Source: Paenibacillus azoreducens (lineage in GTDB: Bacteria > Bacillota > Bacilli > Paenibacillales > Paenibacillaceae). Taken from it: 64,000 nt of DNA. Numbering within the stretch: the first letter of the stretch is position 1; each line of letters begins with the position of its first letter. Below the pieces are notes generated by a model that made no database searches, was not told the DNA's origin, and worked only from the letters and a program-made list of their open reading frames with translations. Below are positions 24,908-33,311 of this stretch, one piece after another. The translations under genes were made by a program, and so were the position numbers. The stretch is from assembly GCF_021654775.1 (NCBI RefSeq), contig NZ_AP025343.1, forward strand, positions 1,703,501 through 1,767,500, given 5' to 3'.

Positions 24908-24990
24908 CGAAAGTAGCGGAGGGGACCGAATCGATTCTTACGAAGCGGCAGCGATCGGAAGAACGATCCGTAACCGCAGCGGCCATCACG
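24908..24990. repeat. Dispersed repeat in the dnaB-dnaI spacer, short form
   Basis: The block AAGTAGCGGAGGGGAC, then GAATCGATTCTTACGAAGCG, then CAGCGATCGGAAGAACGATC recurs on the opposite strand at 43404-43600. There a further 105 bases or so lie between two CAGCG sequences that are fused here. Confidence 0.82.
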
Positions 24991-25041
24991 CTGCTATGTC
25001 AAGGACAATATCAATATTGTTATAGGAAAGGAGGAACCGCA

Positions 25042-25998
25042 TTGGAATCATTAGGTCAAGTATTAAAGCAAGTAAATGGTCCGTCTTTTTTGCAAAAATC
25101 GCGGGCGATTGCGGATGAACTGCTCCAGGATCCGATTGTTAAAGGACTGCGCGCGGAACACCCGGAAATAGATGAAAACCGGCTGCGCGCCAGCCTGCCG
25201 CGTTTATACCAATATGTGAATGACCAGCGCAATTGCGCGAATTGTCCGGGACTTGAGAAATGTCCGAATGATTTTCAAGGGCATTACAGCAAACTGGAGC
25301 CGGCAGAGCTGAATGGAATGCTGGAGCTGGTTGAACGCAAGGCTCCGTGTCCCCTGCAAATCGCCAAACAGCGCGAGGATCAAATCAAGAAACGCATCCG
25401 CAGCTTTTACGTGGATGAACGCGCGCTTCAGGAAGGTTACAATGAAGTGGAAATCATGGGGAAAGACCGTCTGCGCGCTCCGGCGGTGACCCGGGTTTTC
25501 CGTTATATTAGCGAGGTCAAAAAACAGGGCTTGCCGACGAAAGGTTTGTATCTGTTCGGTTCCTTCGGCACGGGCAAAACCTTTTTGATGAGCTATTTGC
25601 TGCATGAGCTGGCGATCGCCGGATATACCGGCGTCATCGTGTATATGCCTGAATTCGTTGAAGACTTGAAATCGATGCTGCAGGATAACCAAAAGCTCAA
25701 AGATACGATTGAAGTGATGAAAAATTGCGACCTGCTCATTTTTGATGATATCGGAGCGGAAAATTTAAGCCCGTGGGTACGCGATCATGTGCTTGGAGCC
25801 ATCCTCAATTTCCGGATGAACCGGAAACCGACCTTTTACACATCGAACTACGATCTGGAAGGGCTGGAGAAGCATCTCAGCTTCACGAGCAAAGACGGAG
25901 AAGAAATATACAAGGGGCAGCGTTTGATGGATCGGATTTTGCCTTTTGTCGATGTCGTGCATCTGCATGGCGAAAATCAGAGACGGAAGCAATCCTAA
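25042..25998 (+). CDS. dnaI: Primosomal protein DnaI (helicase loader)
   Basis: A 318-residue AAA+ ATPase that loads the replicative helicase DnaC in Firmicutes. The N-terminal zinc-binding domain shows cysteines in NCANCPGLEKCPNDFQGHY and APCPLQ. Walker A is GSFGTGKT, Walker B is LLIFDDIGAE, and the arginine finger lies in GQRLMDRILPFV. TTG 25042 has AAAGGAGGAAC upstream. A longer open frame to 24901 would translate the dispersed repeat and is rejected. It ends in a bidirectional terminator. Confidence 0.95.
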   Translation: MESLGQVLKQVNGPSFLQKSRAIADELLQDPIVKGLRAEHPEIDENRLRASLPRLYQYVNDQRNCANCPGLEKCPNDFQGHYSKLEPAELNGMLELVERKAPCPLQIAKQREDQIKKRIRSFYVDERALQEGYNEVEIMGKDRLRAPAVTRVFRYISEVKKQGLPTKGLYLFGSFGTGKTFLMSYLLHELAIAGYTGVIVYMPEFVEDLKSMLQDNQKLKDTIEVMKNCDLLIFDDIGAENLSPWVRDHVLGAILNFRMNRKPTFYTSNYDLEGLEKHLSFTSKDGEEIYKGQRLMDRILPFVDVVHLHGENQRRKQS

Positions 25999-26023
25999 GC
26001 CCGCTTAGCCTTTGAACCATAGA

Positions 26024-26072
26024 AAAAAAGCCTGTCCTTCGGCCAAAACGGCGGAAAGATCAGGCTTTTTTG
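26024..26072. terminator. Bidirectional terminator after dnaI
   Basis: AAAAAAAGCCTG pairs with CAGGCTTTTTT (26061-26071) around an inner CGGCC/GGCGG hairpin; runs of A and T on both sides. Confidence 0.85.
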
Positions 26073-26098
26073 CATGTCAGCTCGTTTGAGAGCCGTTT

Positions 26099-26257
26099 TT
26101 AGCCGGAAATGATAAACTTGATGATGACCATAGCGGCAAAAATGACAGTCATAAGCAATGCCATTCCCCCAAAGCCATTCACTACATCCATCAAGTCATG
26201 TCGCGGCTCTTCATTTACGTGTTCCCGCGGGTCGTTGATGTGCACATTTGTATCCAT
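26099..26257 (-). CDS. Small single-helix membrane protein, unknown
   Basis: A 52-residue protein with a charged N-terminal half (MDTNVHINDPREHVNEEPRH) and one C-terminal membrane helix (MALLMTVIFAAMVIIKFII). ATG 26257 is chosen because GAGGAGG lies 11 bases upstream and a good promoter (26336-26365) lies about 80 bases before it. The frame is open further, but the longer version would start inside the promoter. It shares the bidirectional terminator with dnaI. I do not recognise the family. Confidence 0.65.
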   Translation of the reverse strand: MDTNVHINDPREHVNEEPRHDLMDVVNGFGGMALLMTVIFAAMVIIKFIISG

Positions 26258-26335
26258 GAATACAATGCCCTCCTCAGGATGGTTTCGCATATGTAAATGA
26301 ACTTGGTCATTGACAAAGGAACCCCAGTTAACATT

Positions 26336-26365
26336 AGTATACCCAATTTCCAAAGAATTTGTAAA
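26336..26365 (-). promoter_or_regulatory. Promoter of the small membrane protein gene
   Basis: Minus strand TTTACA and TATACT with an 18 bp spacer. Confidence 0.6.
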
Positions 26366-26446
26366 GAATATATGGTGAATACTTATAAAGGCGATCTTTA
26401 GTCCTGCAGACGATCGAAACGTGATGCCCCATCTGTAATTAAGGAA

Positions 26447-26476
26447 TTTACATTTCTAAAAAAAATGTGTTATACT
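26447..26476 (+). promoter_or_regulatory. trxA promoter
   Basis: TTTACA at 26447-26452 and TATACT at 26471-26476, spacer 18. The leader to trxA is about 120 bases. Confidence 0.65.
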
Positions 26477-26601
26477 TAAACTGTCCGCAGAGACATATCA
26501 GTTTTTGAATGGTTTTGCAAAACCCAAAGCGAACGGGAAGCAGTATTGCAAAATCATAATTTTGTTAAAAATTCAGCTTTCTTATAAGGAGGAAAAATAT
26601 T

Positions 26602-26919
26602 ATGGCTATTGTAAATGTAACTGACCAATCCTTTAATGCTGAAATTGAAGGCCAAGGTACAGTATTGGTAGATTTTTGGGCACCTTGGTGCGGTCCTTGC
26701 AAAATGATCGCTCCAATTCTGGACGAACTGGCAACTGAAATGGGTGACTCCGTAAAAATTGCCAAATTGAACGTGGATGATAACCCTGAAACAGCTTCCC
26801 GTTTCGGCGTTATGAGCATTCCGACATTGATCTTCTTCAAGGATGGCCAACCAGTCGACAAAGTGGTAGGTCTGAATTCCAAGGAAAACCTGAAGAACAT
26901 CATTTCCAAACATCAATAA
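26602..26919 (+). CDS. trxA: Thioredoxin TrxA
   Basis: The 105-residue canonical cytosolic thioredoxin, the main dithiol reductant for ribonucleotide reductase and other targets. The active site is WAPWCGPCKM (residues 28-37), the buried Asp is in LVDFW, and the cis-Pro is in MSIPTLIFF. ATAAGGAGGAAA precedes the ATG. It stands alone between its own promoter and terminator. Codon use looks enriched in preferred codons (GGT, GAA, AAA), as expected for a highly expressed gene. Confidence 0.97.
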   Translation: MAIVNVTDQSFNAEIEGQGTVLVDFWAPWCGPCKMIAPILDELATEMGDSVKIAKLNVDDNPETASRFGVMSIPTLIFFKDGQPVDKVVGLNSKENLKNIISKHQ

Positions 26920-26939
26920 TTTCACGTTTCGAACATATT

Positions 26940-26972
26940 ATGCGCCTCCGGTTTTTCGGGGGCGCATTTTTA
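26940..26972 (+). terminator. Terminator after trxA
   Basis: ATGCGCCTCCG pairs with CGGGGGCGCAT, followed by TTTTT. Confidence 0.88.
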
Positions 26973-26977
26973 AACTT

Positions 26978-27104
26978 CCGGGGTCCCGCAAAGTAATCGG
27001 AATAAGCTTCAAAGGCTACGCGTCACTCAGTACTTTTGCTTCGGCAAAGCGCCCCTCTTCGAGGTCGTCGGAATTCTTTCCGATACTCTTTGTGGGGTTA
27101 TTTT
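26978..27104. repeat. CCCCGCAAAG palindromic repeat, copy 4
   Basis: Full-length copy starting CCGGGGTCCCGCAAAGTAAT (one C fewer) and ending GATACTCTTTGTGGGGTTAT. It lies between the trxA terminator and the uvrC promoter. Confidence 0.87.
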
Positions 27105-27139
27105 GTTTCCGCGTTTGAACGCTGCTTGAAATTGTCGCT

Positions 27140-27167
27140 TTGGATTTTGGCGAATTCCACATATAAT
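27140..27167 (+). promoter_or_regulatory. uvrC promoter
   Basis: TTGGAT at 27140-27145 and TATAAT at 27162-27167, spacer 16, 35 bases before the ATG. Confidence 0.6.
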
Positions 27168-27202
27168 GAAGAAGTGTCAATGAACCGGGAGGAGGGGAAA
27201 CC

Positions 27203-29089
27203 ATGGACAAGAAAACCGAAGAATTGCATGAACTGGAAAAAGCGCAGGAAAATATCCGCAACAAACTTGCGTTGCTCCCGGATTTGCCCGGATGTTATCT
27301 GATGAAAAATAGAGACGGCAACATTATATACGTCGGCAAGGCCAAGGTGCTGAAAAACCGCGTCCGCTCCTATTTCACCGGCAGCCATAACGGAAAAACG
27401 CAGCGGCTTGTGGCGGATATCCGCGACTTCGAATACATTGTCACCGGCAGCAATATGGAAGCGCTGATTCTTGAATGCAATTTGATTAAAATGCATCAGC
27501 CGAAATATAATGTCCTGCTTAAAGACGACAAGACATTCCCATATATAAAAATAACGAATGAAGCCCATCCGCGGCTTGAGGTAACCAGACGAGTCTTGAA
27601 AGACAAAGCCAAATACTTTGGGCCATACCCGAATGCTTACGCTGCGCAGCAGACGAAGAAGCTGCTCGACCGGATGTATCCGCTCCGCAAATGCGGGGTC
27701 ATGCCGAAAGAGGTTTGCCTGTATTATCATATGGGACAATGCCTCGCGCCTTGCGAAAAGGAAGTCGATCCGTCGGAATATGAGCGGATTACGCAGGAAA
27801 TCCAGTCTTTTCTGGGCGGAGGGCATGAGGAGATCAAAAAGGAACTTCAGCGGAAGATGGAGGAGGCCGCGGAGGAACTGTATTTTGAACGGGCCAAGGA
27901 GCTTCGCGATCAGATCATGAATATCGAAGCGATCATGGAAAAGCAAAAGATCACGACTTCGGACGCCAAGGATCGGGACGTGCTCGGATTCGCCGTGGAC
28001 AAAGGCTGGATGTGCGTGCAAATCCTGTATATGCGCCAGGGGAAAATGGTGCAGCGCCACGCTTCCGTCTTTCCGTTTTATGGCGAGGCGTACAACGATT
28101 TTATGTCGTTCGTGACCCAGTATTACAGCGATAACCCGGCTCTGCCGCAGGAAATACTGCTGCCGGATATGGACAAAGAAGCCGAAGAGGCAAAGGATGG
28201 CAGCGGGGAATATGAAGGCGGAGAAGTTCTGGATGCTGACAATGCTGCGGTTTGGCTTCAGGAGTGGCTGGGGATTAAAGTGCTTGTACCCAAACGCGGC
28301 AAAAAACGGCAAATGGTCGGTATGGCCGTGGAAAACGCGAAGGTATCGCTGGATGAGAAATTCCGGCTGATTGAGCGGGATGAGGAAAGAACGTTGAGGG
28401 CAGCGGCGAATTTGGGGCAAAACATCGGCATTGGACATCTTCGCCGTATCGAGGCGTTCGACAACTCCAACATTCAGGGCACGAATCCCGTGTCGGCTAT
28501 GGTTGTTTTTATCGATGGCAAGCCGGATAAAAAAGAATACCGCAAATATAAAGTGCGGACCGTTCAGGGGCCGGACGATTACGAAACGATGCGGGAAGTG
28601 ATCCGCCGCCGGTACGAACGTGTGCTGAAGGAAAATCTGGAGATGCCCGATTTGATCATCGTGGATGGGGGCAAAGGCCAAATTTCCGCGGCGATCGATG
28701 TGTTGGAGAATGAACTCGGTTTGTTTATCCCGGTGGGCGGCCTGGTCAAGGACGTAAAGCACAGAACCGCGCAGCTGATGGTCGGCGACCCGCCTGAGGC
28801 GGTGGAACTGCCCCGAGACAGTCAGGAATTTTACCTCCTGCAGCGGATTCAGGATGAAGTGCACCGGTTTGCGATTACATTTCACCGCGAGCAGCGCGGC
28901 AAATCGATGGTTGCGTCGAAACTTGATTCGATCCCGGGGATCGGCGAGAAACGGCGCAAGCTGCTGCTCAAGCATTTTGGTTCGCTGAAAAAAATAAAAG
29001 AGGCCAGCATTGAAGATTTCCGGCCTCTTTCGATAGGTGAAAAGCTGGCAAAGCAAATTATTGCAGCCCTTCAGGATGAGGAGTCATAA
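27203..29089 (+). CDS. uvrC: Excinuclease ABC subunit C (UvrC)
   Basis: The 628-residue dual-incision nuclease of nucleotide excision repair. It cuts on both sides of a lesion marked by UvrA/UvrB. Domain order: GIY-YIG nuclease ([21 protein letters not shown], residues 28-48), Cys-rich segment ([18 protein letters not shown]), UVR domain binding UvrB (near 200), RNase H-like second nuclease ([20 protein letters not shown] and IIVDGGKGQ), and a C-terminal helix-hairpin-helix ([20 protein letters not shown]). GGGAGGAGGGG precedes the ATG. Its last 32 bases overlap the convergent CPBP gene. Confidence 0.97.
   Translation: MDKKTEELHELEKAQENIRNKLALLPDLPGCYLMKNRDGNIIYVGKAKVLKNRVRSYFTGSHNGKTQRLVADIRDFEYIVTGSNMEALILECNLIKMHQPKYNVLLKDDKTFPYIKITNEAHPRLEVTRRVLKDKAKYFGPYPNAYAAQQTKKLLDRMYPLRKCGVMPKEVCLYYHMGQCLAPCEKEVDPSEYERITQEIQSFLGGGHEEIKKELQRKMEEAAEELYFERAKELRDQIMNIEAIMEKQKITTSDAKDRDVLGFAVDKGWMCVQILYMRQGKMVQRHASVFPFYGEAYNDFMSFVTQYYSDNPALPQEILLPDMDKEAEEAKDGSGEYEGGEVLDADNAAVWLQEWLGIKVLVPKRGKKRQMVGMAVENAKVSLDEKFRLIERDEERTLRAAANLGQNIGIGHLRRIEAFDNSNIQGTNPVSAMVVFIDGKPDKKEYRKYKVRTVQGPDDYETMREVIRRRYERVLKENLEMPDLIIVDGGKGQISAAIDVLENELGLFIPVGGLVKDVKHRTAQLMVGDPPEAVELPRDSQEFYLLQRIQDEVHRFAITFHREQRGKSMVASKLDSIPGIGEKRRKLLLKHFGSLKKIKEASIEDFRPLSIGEKLAKQIIAALQDEES
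28984..29030 (-). terminator. Probable terminator of the CPBP gene, embedded in uvrC
   Basis: AAAGAGGCC and GGCCTCTTT form a perfect 9 bp stem; on the minus strand it is followed by TATTTTTTT. It lies 28 bases after the CPBP stop and is read through as codons in uvrC. Confidence 0.72.
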
Positions 29090-30767
29090 CATATGGCTCC
29101 TTTTTAGTTTCTGTGGGGTATTTCTTGCGGTTATAAAGGTAAACAATGTAACCGACTATGGCAGGCATGACGATCGTGACGATCCCTGCAAGGATGTCCG
29201 GCACGTCGCCCAATGCAAACAGGCTGAAGCTCATTAGCACGCTGTCGAAGACCACATGGCTGAACATGGCGGCGATGTAACCGTGTTTCAGGAAAATAAA
29301 GCTGAACAACAAACCGATGACCGTCAGCTCAATCGGCCGCGTGTATACCGGAAAAATCGGATACAGGGTATGTCCGAACGCCCAGATCAACGTCGGGATC
29401 AGGCAGGCGAGAAAGGTATTCCTCACAAGCTTCTTCATCATCGGAATGCCGAACAAGCGGTAAACCGCCTCTTCGGAAATGCCGGCCATCCATGCCATAA
29501 TCGGCAGCAGCCATGGATAAAGCATATTGTAAGGCGATTGGGTGGCGTCCGTGGTAGACCAGCTGTGAATGCTCTTATCCAGCACGATATAGATGACGGA
29601 TTGAACCCCCATCAGTATGAACGCCCAGAGATAACCGGTAAACATGCTGTGAAGCACATAAGATCCGTATCCGGGTTCTTTGGCCCTTGCCCAGGCATTA
29701 AGGCCTCTTTTGCGCCAGAGTCCGTCTCCGCCGACCAAGGAGAAGTACAGAAGGGCTGCCATAACCATGTTAAAAAAGGTTTGAAAAACCAATGCAAGAG
29801 AAAGTCCGAAACCGGATAGGCCTTCGGCTTTGTATACAGGCAGCAAGTTGTAACTGCTGAACGTCGCTACCGCAAAATAAAATACGCTTAAAAATATTCC
29901 CCGCTTAAAGGAAGTATGATGGCGGGTCAAAGCGCTGTATACAATCGCGAGTACGCCAAGCACAAACGTTAACAGCCCATATCCTAACATCGTCAGCCAT
30001 TTGGCCAAGGATGTCTGCTGGCTTACGTAAGCCATGTGGGACTCGGGAACCGAAAAAGCGGGCTGGAAGGAGTGAATGGCTCCATCTTCGAACGTAAATT
30101 TGATCTGGAGCTTGGAACTTCCGATAGATTGAGCCGGATCCGTATAGACAAGTCCGGTTCCGCTCCTTCCGGTCGATACCTCCAGCTTTCCGGCATTATA
30201 TCCCATTTGCTGCAGCCACGGCTCGGCAAGCTGCTGTTTGTCCTGCAGAGACAGATCTCCTTCGACGATTTTCAGCTTGCTCTCCCGAAGTTCCTTATTT
30301 GGCTCCGCCATCGCTGCTGCATATTTCGAGTAACGCGGCGTGACGGAAAAAGCGACGACTTTACTGGAGTTCATATGTACATCAACGCTTGCGGAACTAT
30401 TTTCCCCTTGCGTAGCCAGACGGACCCGAAAGACATCGTAGGGATAATTCTTTTCATATGTTTTATTGTATTTCTCCAGCAGCTTTTCCCTGGACAAGTA
30501 TCCGAATAAATCTGAACTCGATTGGTAGGTAATGACCGCGTCTTTGTTTTTGTCGATTTGAAGATGCAGCGTATCTTGCGCAAAGGTCTCGGCGGCGCTG
30601 AGGGCCTGCTCTTTACTGATTACTTTTGTATTCTGCTGCTCAAGCGTCTCCGAAGCGGTGGACGGCAAAATTTGGAACAGGACGAACAGGACCAGGCCGA
30701 TGACCGCAAACACTCCGAGCCGTTTATAATTGACTTTGAGCTGAAGCGGTTGTCCGACAGGATTCAT
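29058..30767 (-). CDS. CPBP-family intramembrane protease
   Basis: A 569-residue membrane protein. After one N-terminal helix comes a region of about 200 residues that is soluble and probably outside the cell, then about seven membrane helices holding the CPBP (CAAX/Abi-type) protease core. The catalytic motifs are EEAVYR near residue 420, the FGH in WAFGHTLYP, and the late His in [11 protein letters not shown]. These glutamic-type proteases cleave within membranes; the substrate is unknown. AAGGAGGC precedes the ATG at close spacing. It overlaps uvrC by 32 bases in convergent orientation. Confidence 0.85.
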   Translation of the reverse strand: MNPVGQPLQLKVNYKRLGVFAVIGLVLFVLFQILPSTASETLEQQNTKVISKEQALSAAETFAQDTLHLQIDKNKDAVITYQSSSDLFGYLSREKLLEKYNKTYEKNYPYDVFRVRLATQGENSSASVDVHMNSSKVVAFSVTPRYSKYAAAMAEPNKELRESKLKIVEGDLSLQDKQQLAEPWLQQMGYNAGKLEVSTGRSGTGLVYTDPAQSIGSSKLQIKFTFEDGAIHSFQPAFSVPESHMAYVSQQTSLAKWLTMLGYGLLTFVLGVLAIVYSALTRHHTSFKRGIFLSVFYFAVATFSSYNLLPVYKAEGLSGFGLSLALVFQTFFNMVMAALLYFSLVGGDGLWRKRGLNAWARAKEPGYGSYVLHSMFTGYLWAFILMGVQSVIYIVLDKSIHSWSTTDATQSPYNMLYPWLLPIMAWMAGISEEAVYRLFGIPMMKKLVRNTFLACLIPTLIWAFGHTLYPIFPVYTRPIELTVIGLLFSFIFLKHGYIAAMFSHVVFDSVLMSFSLFALGDVPDILAGIVTIVMPAIVGYIVYLYNRKKYPTETKKEPYVMTPHPEGLQ

Positions 30768-30984
30768 GAAATGCCTCCTTACATCATTAGTTTCTGGTTA
30801 TATACATAGTATAAACGTAAACATAGCATACGATGTCCACCTAAAGCCAGTTTTCCGTTCAATTAGACATGAAAAAACGATGAAAATGAAGAAAAGGATT
30901 TGTAAACGCAAGAGAATGGCAGACTTTTATGAGAATTGTGATGCAATCAGGCTATATTCCGAGCTATTCATGCGAATAATGGCT

Positions 30985-31013
30985 TTGTGATGTAAAACAA
31001 TAAGGATTATAAT
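30985..31013 (+). promoter_or_regulatory. Promoter of the ktr operon
   Basis: TTGTGA at 30985-30990 and TATAAT at 31008-31013, spacer 17, directly before the riboswitch. Confidence 0.75.
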
Positions 31014-31030
31014 TTTGATGCAATTGAATA

Positions 31031-31148
31031 AACGCCGAATTTCCGCGCGAAAACGGGGGAACCATTATTTAGGGGTGAATTTCGCTCTAAAGGAGCGAAT
31101 AGGGCAACCTGTGCATGTCCGAATCCGTCAGCTAACCTCGTAGGCGTT
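31031..31148 (+). promoter_or_regulatory. c-di-AMP riboswitch (ydaO/yuaA class)
   Basis: Consensus blocks appear in order: AACGCCGAAT, GGGGGAACCA, GGGGTGAAT, AGGGCAACC, TCCGAATCCGTCAGCTAACC and TCGTAGGCGTT, whose GGCGTT closes helix P1 with AACGCC. Cyclic di-AMP binding turns such transcripts off. It precedes potassium-transport genes, as at yuaA (ktrA) in B. subtilis. Confidence 0.96.
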
Positions 31149-31173
31149 ATGCAGCAGGAGCCCAAACCGAAAG

Positions 31174-31199
31174 GCATTGGATTTCCGATGCTTTTTTTC
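31174..31199 (+). terminator. Regulated terminator of the c-di-AMP riboswitch
   Basis: GCATTGG pairs with CCGATGC around ATTT, then T7. It lies 26 bases after the aptamer. Confidence 0.85.
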
Positions 31200-31227
31200 T
31201 TTTGACTTTTTTAATGAGGTGAAGATA

Positions 31228-32568
31228 TTGACAGCTAAATTGAAGTGGTTTCGATTGGCTCCCCCGCAAATTCTTGTTTTGGGGTTTGCCGCCATTATTT
31301 TGATCGGGGCCATACTACTTACTTTGCCGATCGCGAATACGACGGGCAAGCCGCTTCGCTTTATCGACGCCCTGTTTACAGCAACTTCGGCGACTTGCGT
31401 TACCGGTTTGGTTGTCAAAGATACGGGGACGTTTTTCAACCCCTTCGGACAAGTTGTGATTATGCTGCTCATTCAGGTGGGCGGTCTCGGGTTTATGACG
31501 ATGGCGACTTTATTTTCCCTTGCGCTCAAACGCAAGATTTCGCTGCGCGACCGTTTGATCCTTCAGGAAGCCATGAACCAGAACACGATGGAAGGCATCG
31601 TGCGCCTGATCCGGAAGGTCCTGCTCTTTTCGCTGATTATCGAAGGCTGCGGGGCCGCATTGTTTGCGATCAGCTGGTCCTTTGACATGCCGGTGGGCCG
31701 GGCGATTTACTTCGGCATTTTCCATGGGGTGTCCATGTTCAACAATGCGGGATTTGACCTGTTCGGGCATTTTAACAGTTTGACGGGTTATGTGTATGAT
31801 CCGCTGGTGAACATCGTCGTGATGTTTCTGATCGTGTCCGGCGGCATCGGTTTTATCGTCATGTCGGATCTTGTGGATTACCGTAAGAACCGCAAGCTTT
31901 CGCTGCACTCCAAAATCGTGTTGTCCATGACGGGATCGCTCATCCTGGTGGGGGCTGTGGTCATCTTTATTTTCGAATTTACCAATTCCAAAACGTTAGG
32001 TTCGCTAAACTGGGGCGGTAAAATTCTCGCTTCATTTTTCCAGTCGGTGACGCCGCGCACAGCGGGTGCGAACACGCTGGATTTGGCGAGCATGCGCCAG
32101 GCTTCCCAATTTTTTATGGTCATATTGATGTTTATCGGCGCTTCGCCTGGTTCTACCGGGGGCGGCATCAAAACGACGACCTTTACCATTCTGGTCGGAG
32201 CCGTCATCGCTATGATCCGCGGCCGCGACGATATCGTGTTTTTCCGTTACCGGCTGGCCCAGGAACGTATCTTCAAAGCTCTGACCATCACTTTCCTGGC
32301 TTTATTCCTGGTGGTGGGAGTATCGATGGTGCTTTCGACGACGGAAGACAGCAACTTCCTGACGATTTTGTACGAAACGACTTCGGCTTTCGGCACGGTT
32401 GGACTGACTTTGGGGCTGACGCAGCATTTGTCGCTGATCGGCAAAATATTAATTTGCCTCACGATGTTTGCCGGTCGGCTCGGGCCTCTAACTTTGGCTT
32501 ATGCGTTGGGTCCTAAAAAAGGCAAGGAGCTGTACCGTCATCCCGAAGGGAAGATCATTATCGGATAG
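31228..32568 (+). CDS. ktrB: Potassium uptake channel subunit KtrB
   Basis: A 446-residue TrkH/KtrB-family potassium translocator with four M1-P-M2 repeats in the membrane; with KtrA it forms the Ktr K+ uptake system. Pore-loop stretches include ATSATCVTGLVVKDTG, FNNAGFDLFGHFNSL, SVTPRTAGANTLDLA and ETTSAFGTVGLTLG. TTG 31228 is the start, with GAGGTGA upstream; the longer frame would begin in the riboswitch terminator. Its expression is predicted to fall when c-di-AMP is high. Confidence 0.95.
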   Translation: MTAKLKWFRLAPPQILVLGFAAIILIGAILLTLPIANTTGKPLRFIDALFTATSATCVTGLVVKDTGTFFNPFGQVVIMLLIQVGGLGFMTMATLFSLALKRKISLRDRLILQEAMNQNTMEGIVRLIRKVLLFSLIIEGCGAALFAISWSFDMPVGRAIYFGIFHGVSMFNNAGFDLFGHFNSLTGYVYDPLVNIVVMFLIVSGGIGFIVMSDLVDYRKNRKLSLHSKIVLSMTGSLILVGAVVIFIFEFTNSKTLGSLNWGGKILASFFQSVTPRTAGANTLDLASMRQASQFFMVILMFIGASPGSTGGGIKTTTFTILVGAVIAMIRGRDDIVFFRYRLAQERIFKALTITFLALFLVVGVSMVLSTTEDSNFLTILYETTSAFGTVGLTLGLTQHLSLIGKILICLTMFAGRLGPLTLAYALGPKKGKELYRHPEGKIIIG

Positions 32569-32626
32569 CAGGTTAGCTGTATAAAAGAGATTAGAAATTT
32601 GAAGAATAAGGAGTATCAGGAGAGAA

Positions 32627-33295
32627 ATGAAAACACAGCAATTTGTCGTCATCGGTCTAGGACGGTTCGGCTCGAGTCTGGCGCTGGAGCTGATCGATTT
32701 GGGGTACGAGGTGCTTGGAATCGATAAAAACGAGGAAGTCGTCAGCGACATGAGCGAATATTTAACGCATGCAGTCGTAGCCGATGCTACGGACGAGGAA
32801 GTGCTAAAATCGTTAGGCATCCGCAATTTCGACTGCGGGATCGTCGCGATCGGCGACGATATCCAAATGAGCATTCTCGCTGCGATCCTGCTGAAGGATT
32901 TGGGTGTGCACACCGTCGTTGCCAAAGCGATTTCGGTGCTCCACGGACGCGCCCTCGAGAAGCTTGGGGTTGACCGCGTCATTTTCCCGGAAAAAGACAT
33001 GGGGATCCGCGTTGCCCATCAGCTCGTGACGCCGAACCTGCTTGACTACATCGAGCTGTCCAAAGAATACAGCATCGTGGAGATGAAGGTGCCTGAGACA
33101 TTGGATTGTAAAACCTTAAGCGAAATCAACACCCGCGCCAAATTCGGCTGCAGTATCGTAGCGATCCACCGCGACGGCAAGGTTATCGTGGCGCCAACGG
33201 CGATGGATCAGCTTCGCGCCGGGGATATTATGGTTATTATCGGCGCCAATGGCAATATAGACCGCTTCGAGAGCGAAGCCGTCAACGTAGACTAA
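32627..33295 (+). CDS. ktrA: Potassium uptake regulatory subunit KtrA
   Basis: A 222-residue cytosolic RCK protein that gates KtrB. The N-terminal Rossmann RCK_N domain binds ATP/ADP through VIGLGRFGSSLALEL, with the acidic end of beta-2 in VLGIDKNEE. The C-terminal RCK_C domain (from about residue 140) is the known c-di-AMP-binding site in KtrA proteins, so the second messenger may act on both RNA and protein here. TAAGGAG lies upstream of the ATG. It follows ktrB by 58 bases and precedes the antiporter by 16. Confidence 0.96.
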   Translation: MKTQQFVVIGLGRFGSSLALELIDLGYEVLGIDKNEEVVSDMSEYLTHAVVADATDEEVLKSLGIRNFDCGIVAIGDDIQMSILAAILLKDLGVHTVVAKAISVLHGRALEKLGVDRVIFPEKDMGIRVAHQLVTPNLLDYIELSKEYSIVEMKVPETLDCKTLSEINTRAKFGCSIVAIHRDGKVIVAPTAMDQLRAGDIMVIIGANGNIDRFESEAVNVD

Positions 33296-33311
33296 AGCGG
33301 GGCGAACAACG

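Noticed and set aside
24901..25041. N-terminal extension of dnaI by 47 residues
   Set aside because: It would translate the dispersed repeat, and TTG 25042 has a near-perfect ribosome binding site.
27098..29056. A long open frame (652 codons) on the minus strand across uvrC
   Set aside because: It is the antisense of a clear UvrC protein; no ribosome binding site and no recognisable domain, and its composition (His, Arg, Phe rich) is typical of a shadow frame.
30929..30990. Short frame before the c-di-AMP riboswitch
   Set aside because: Only about 20 codons, no ribosome site, and it overlaps the promoter of the ktr operon.
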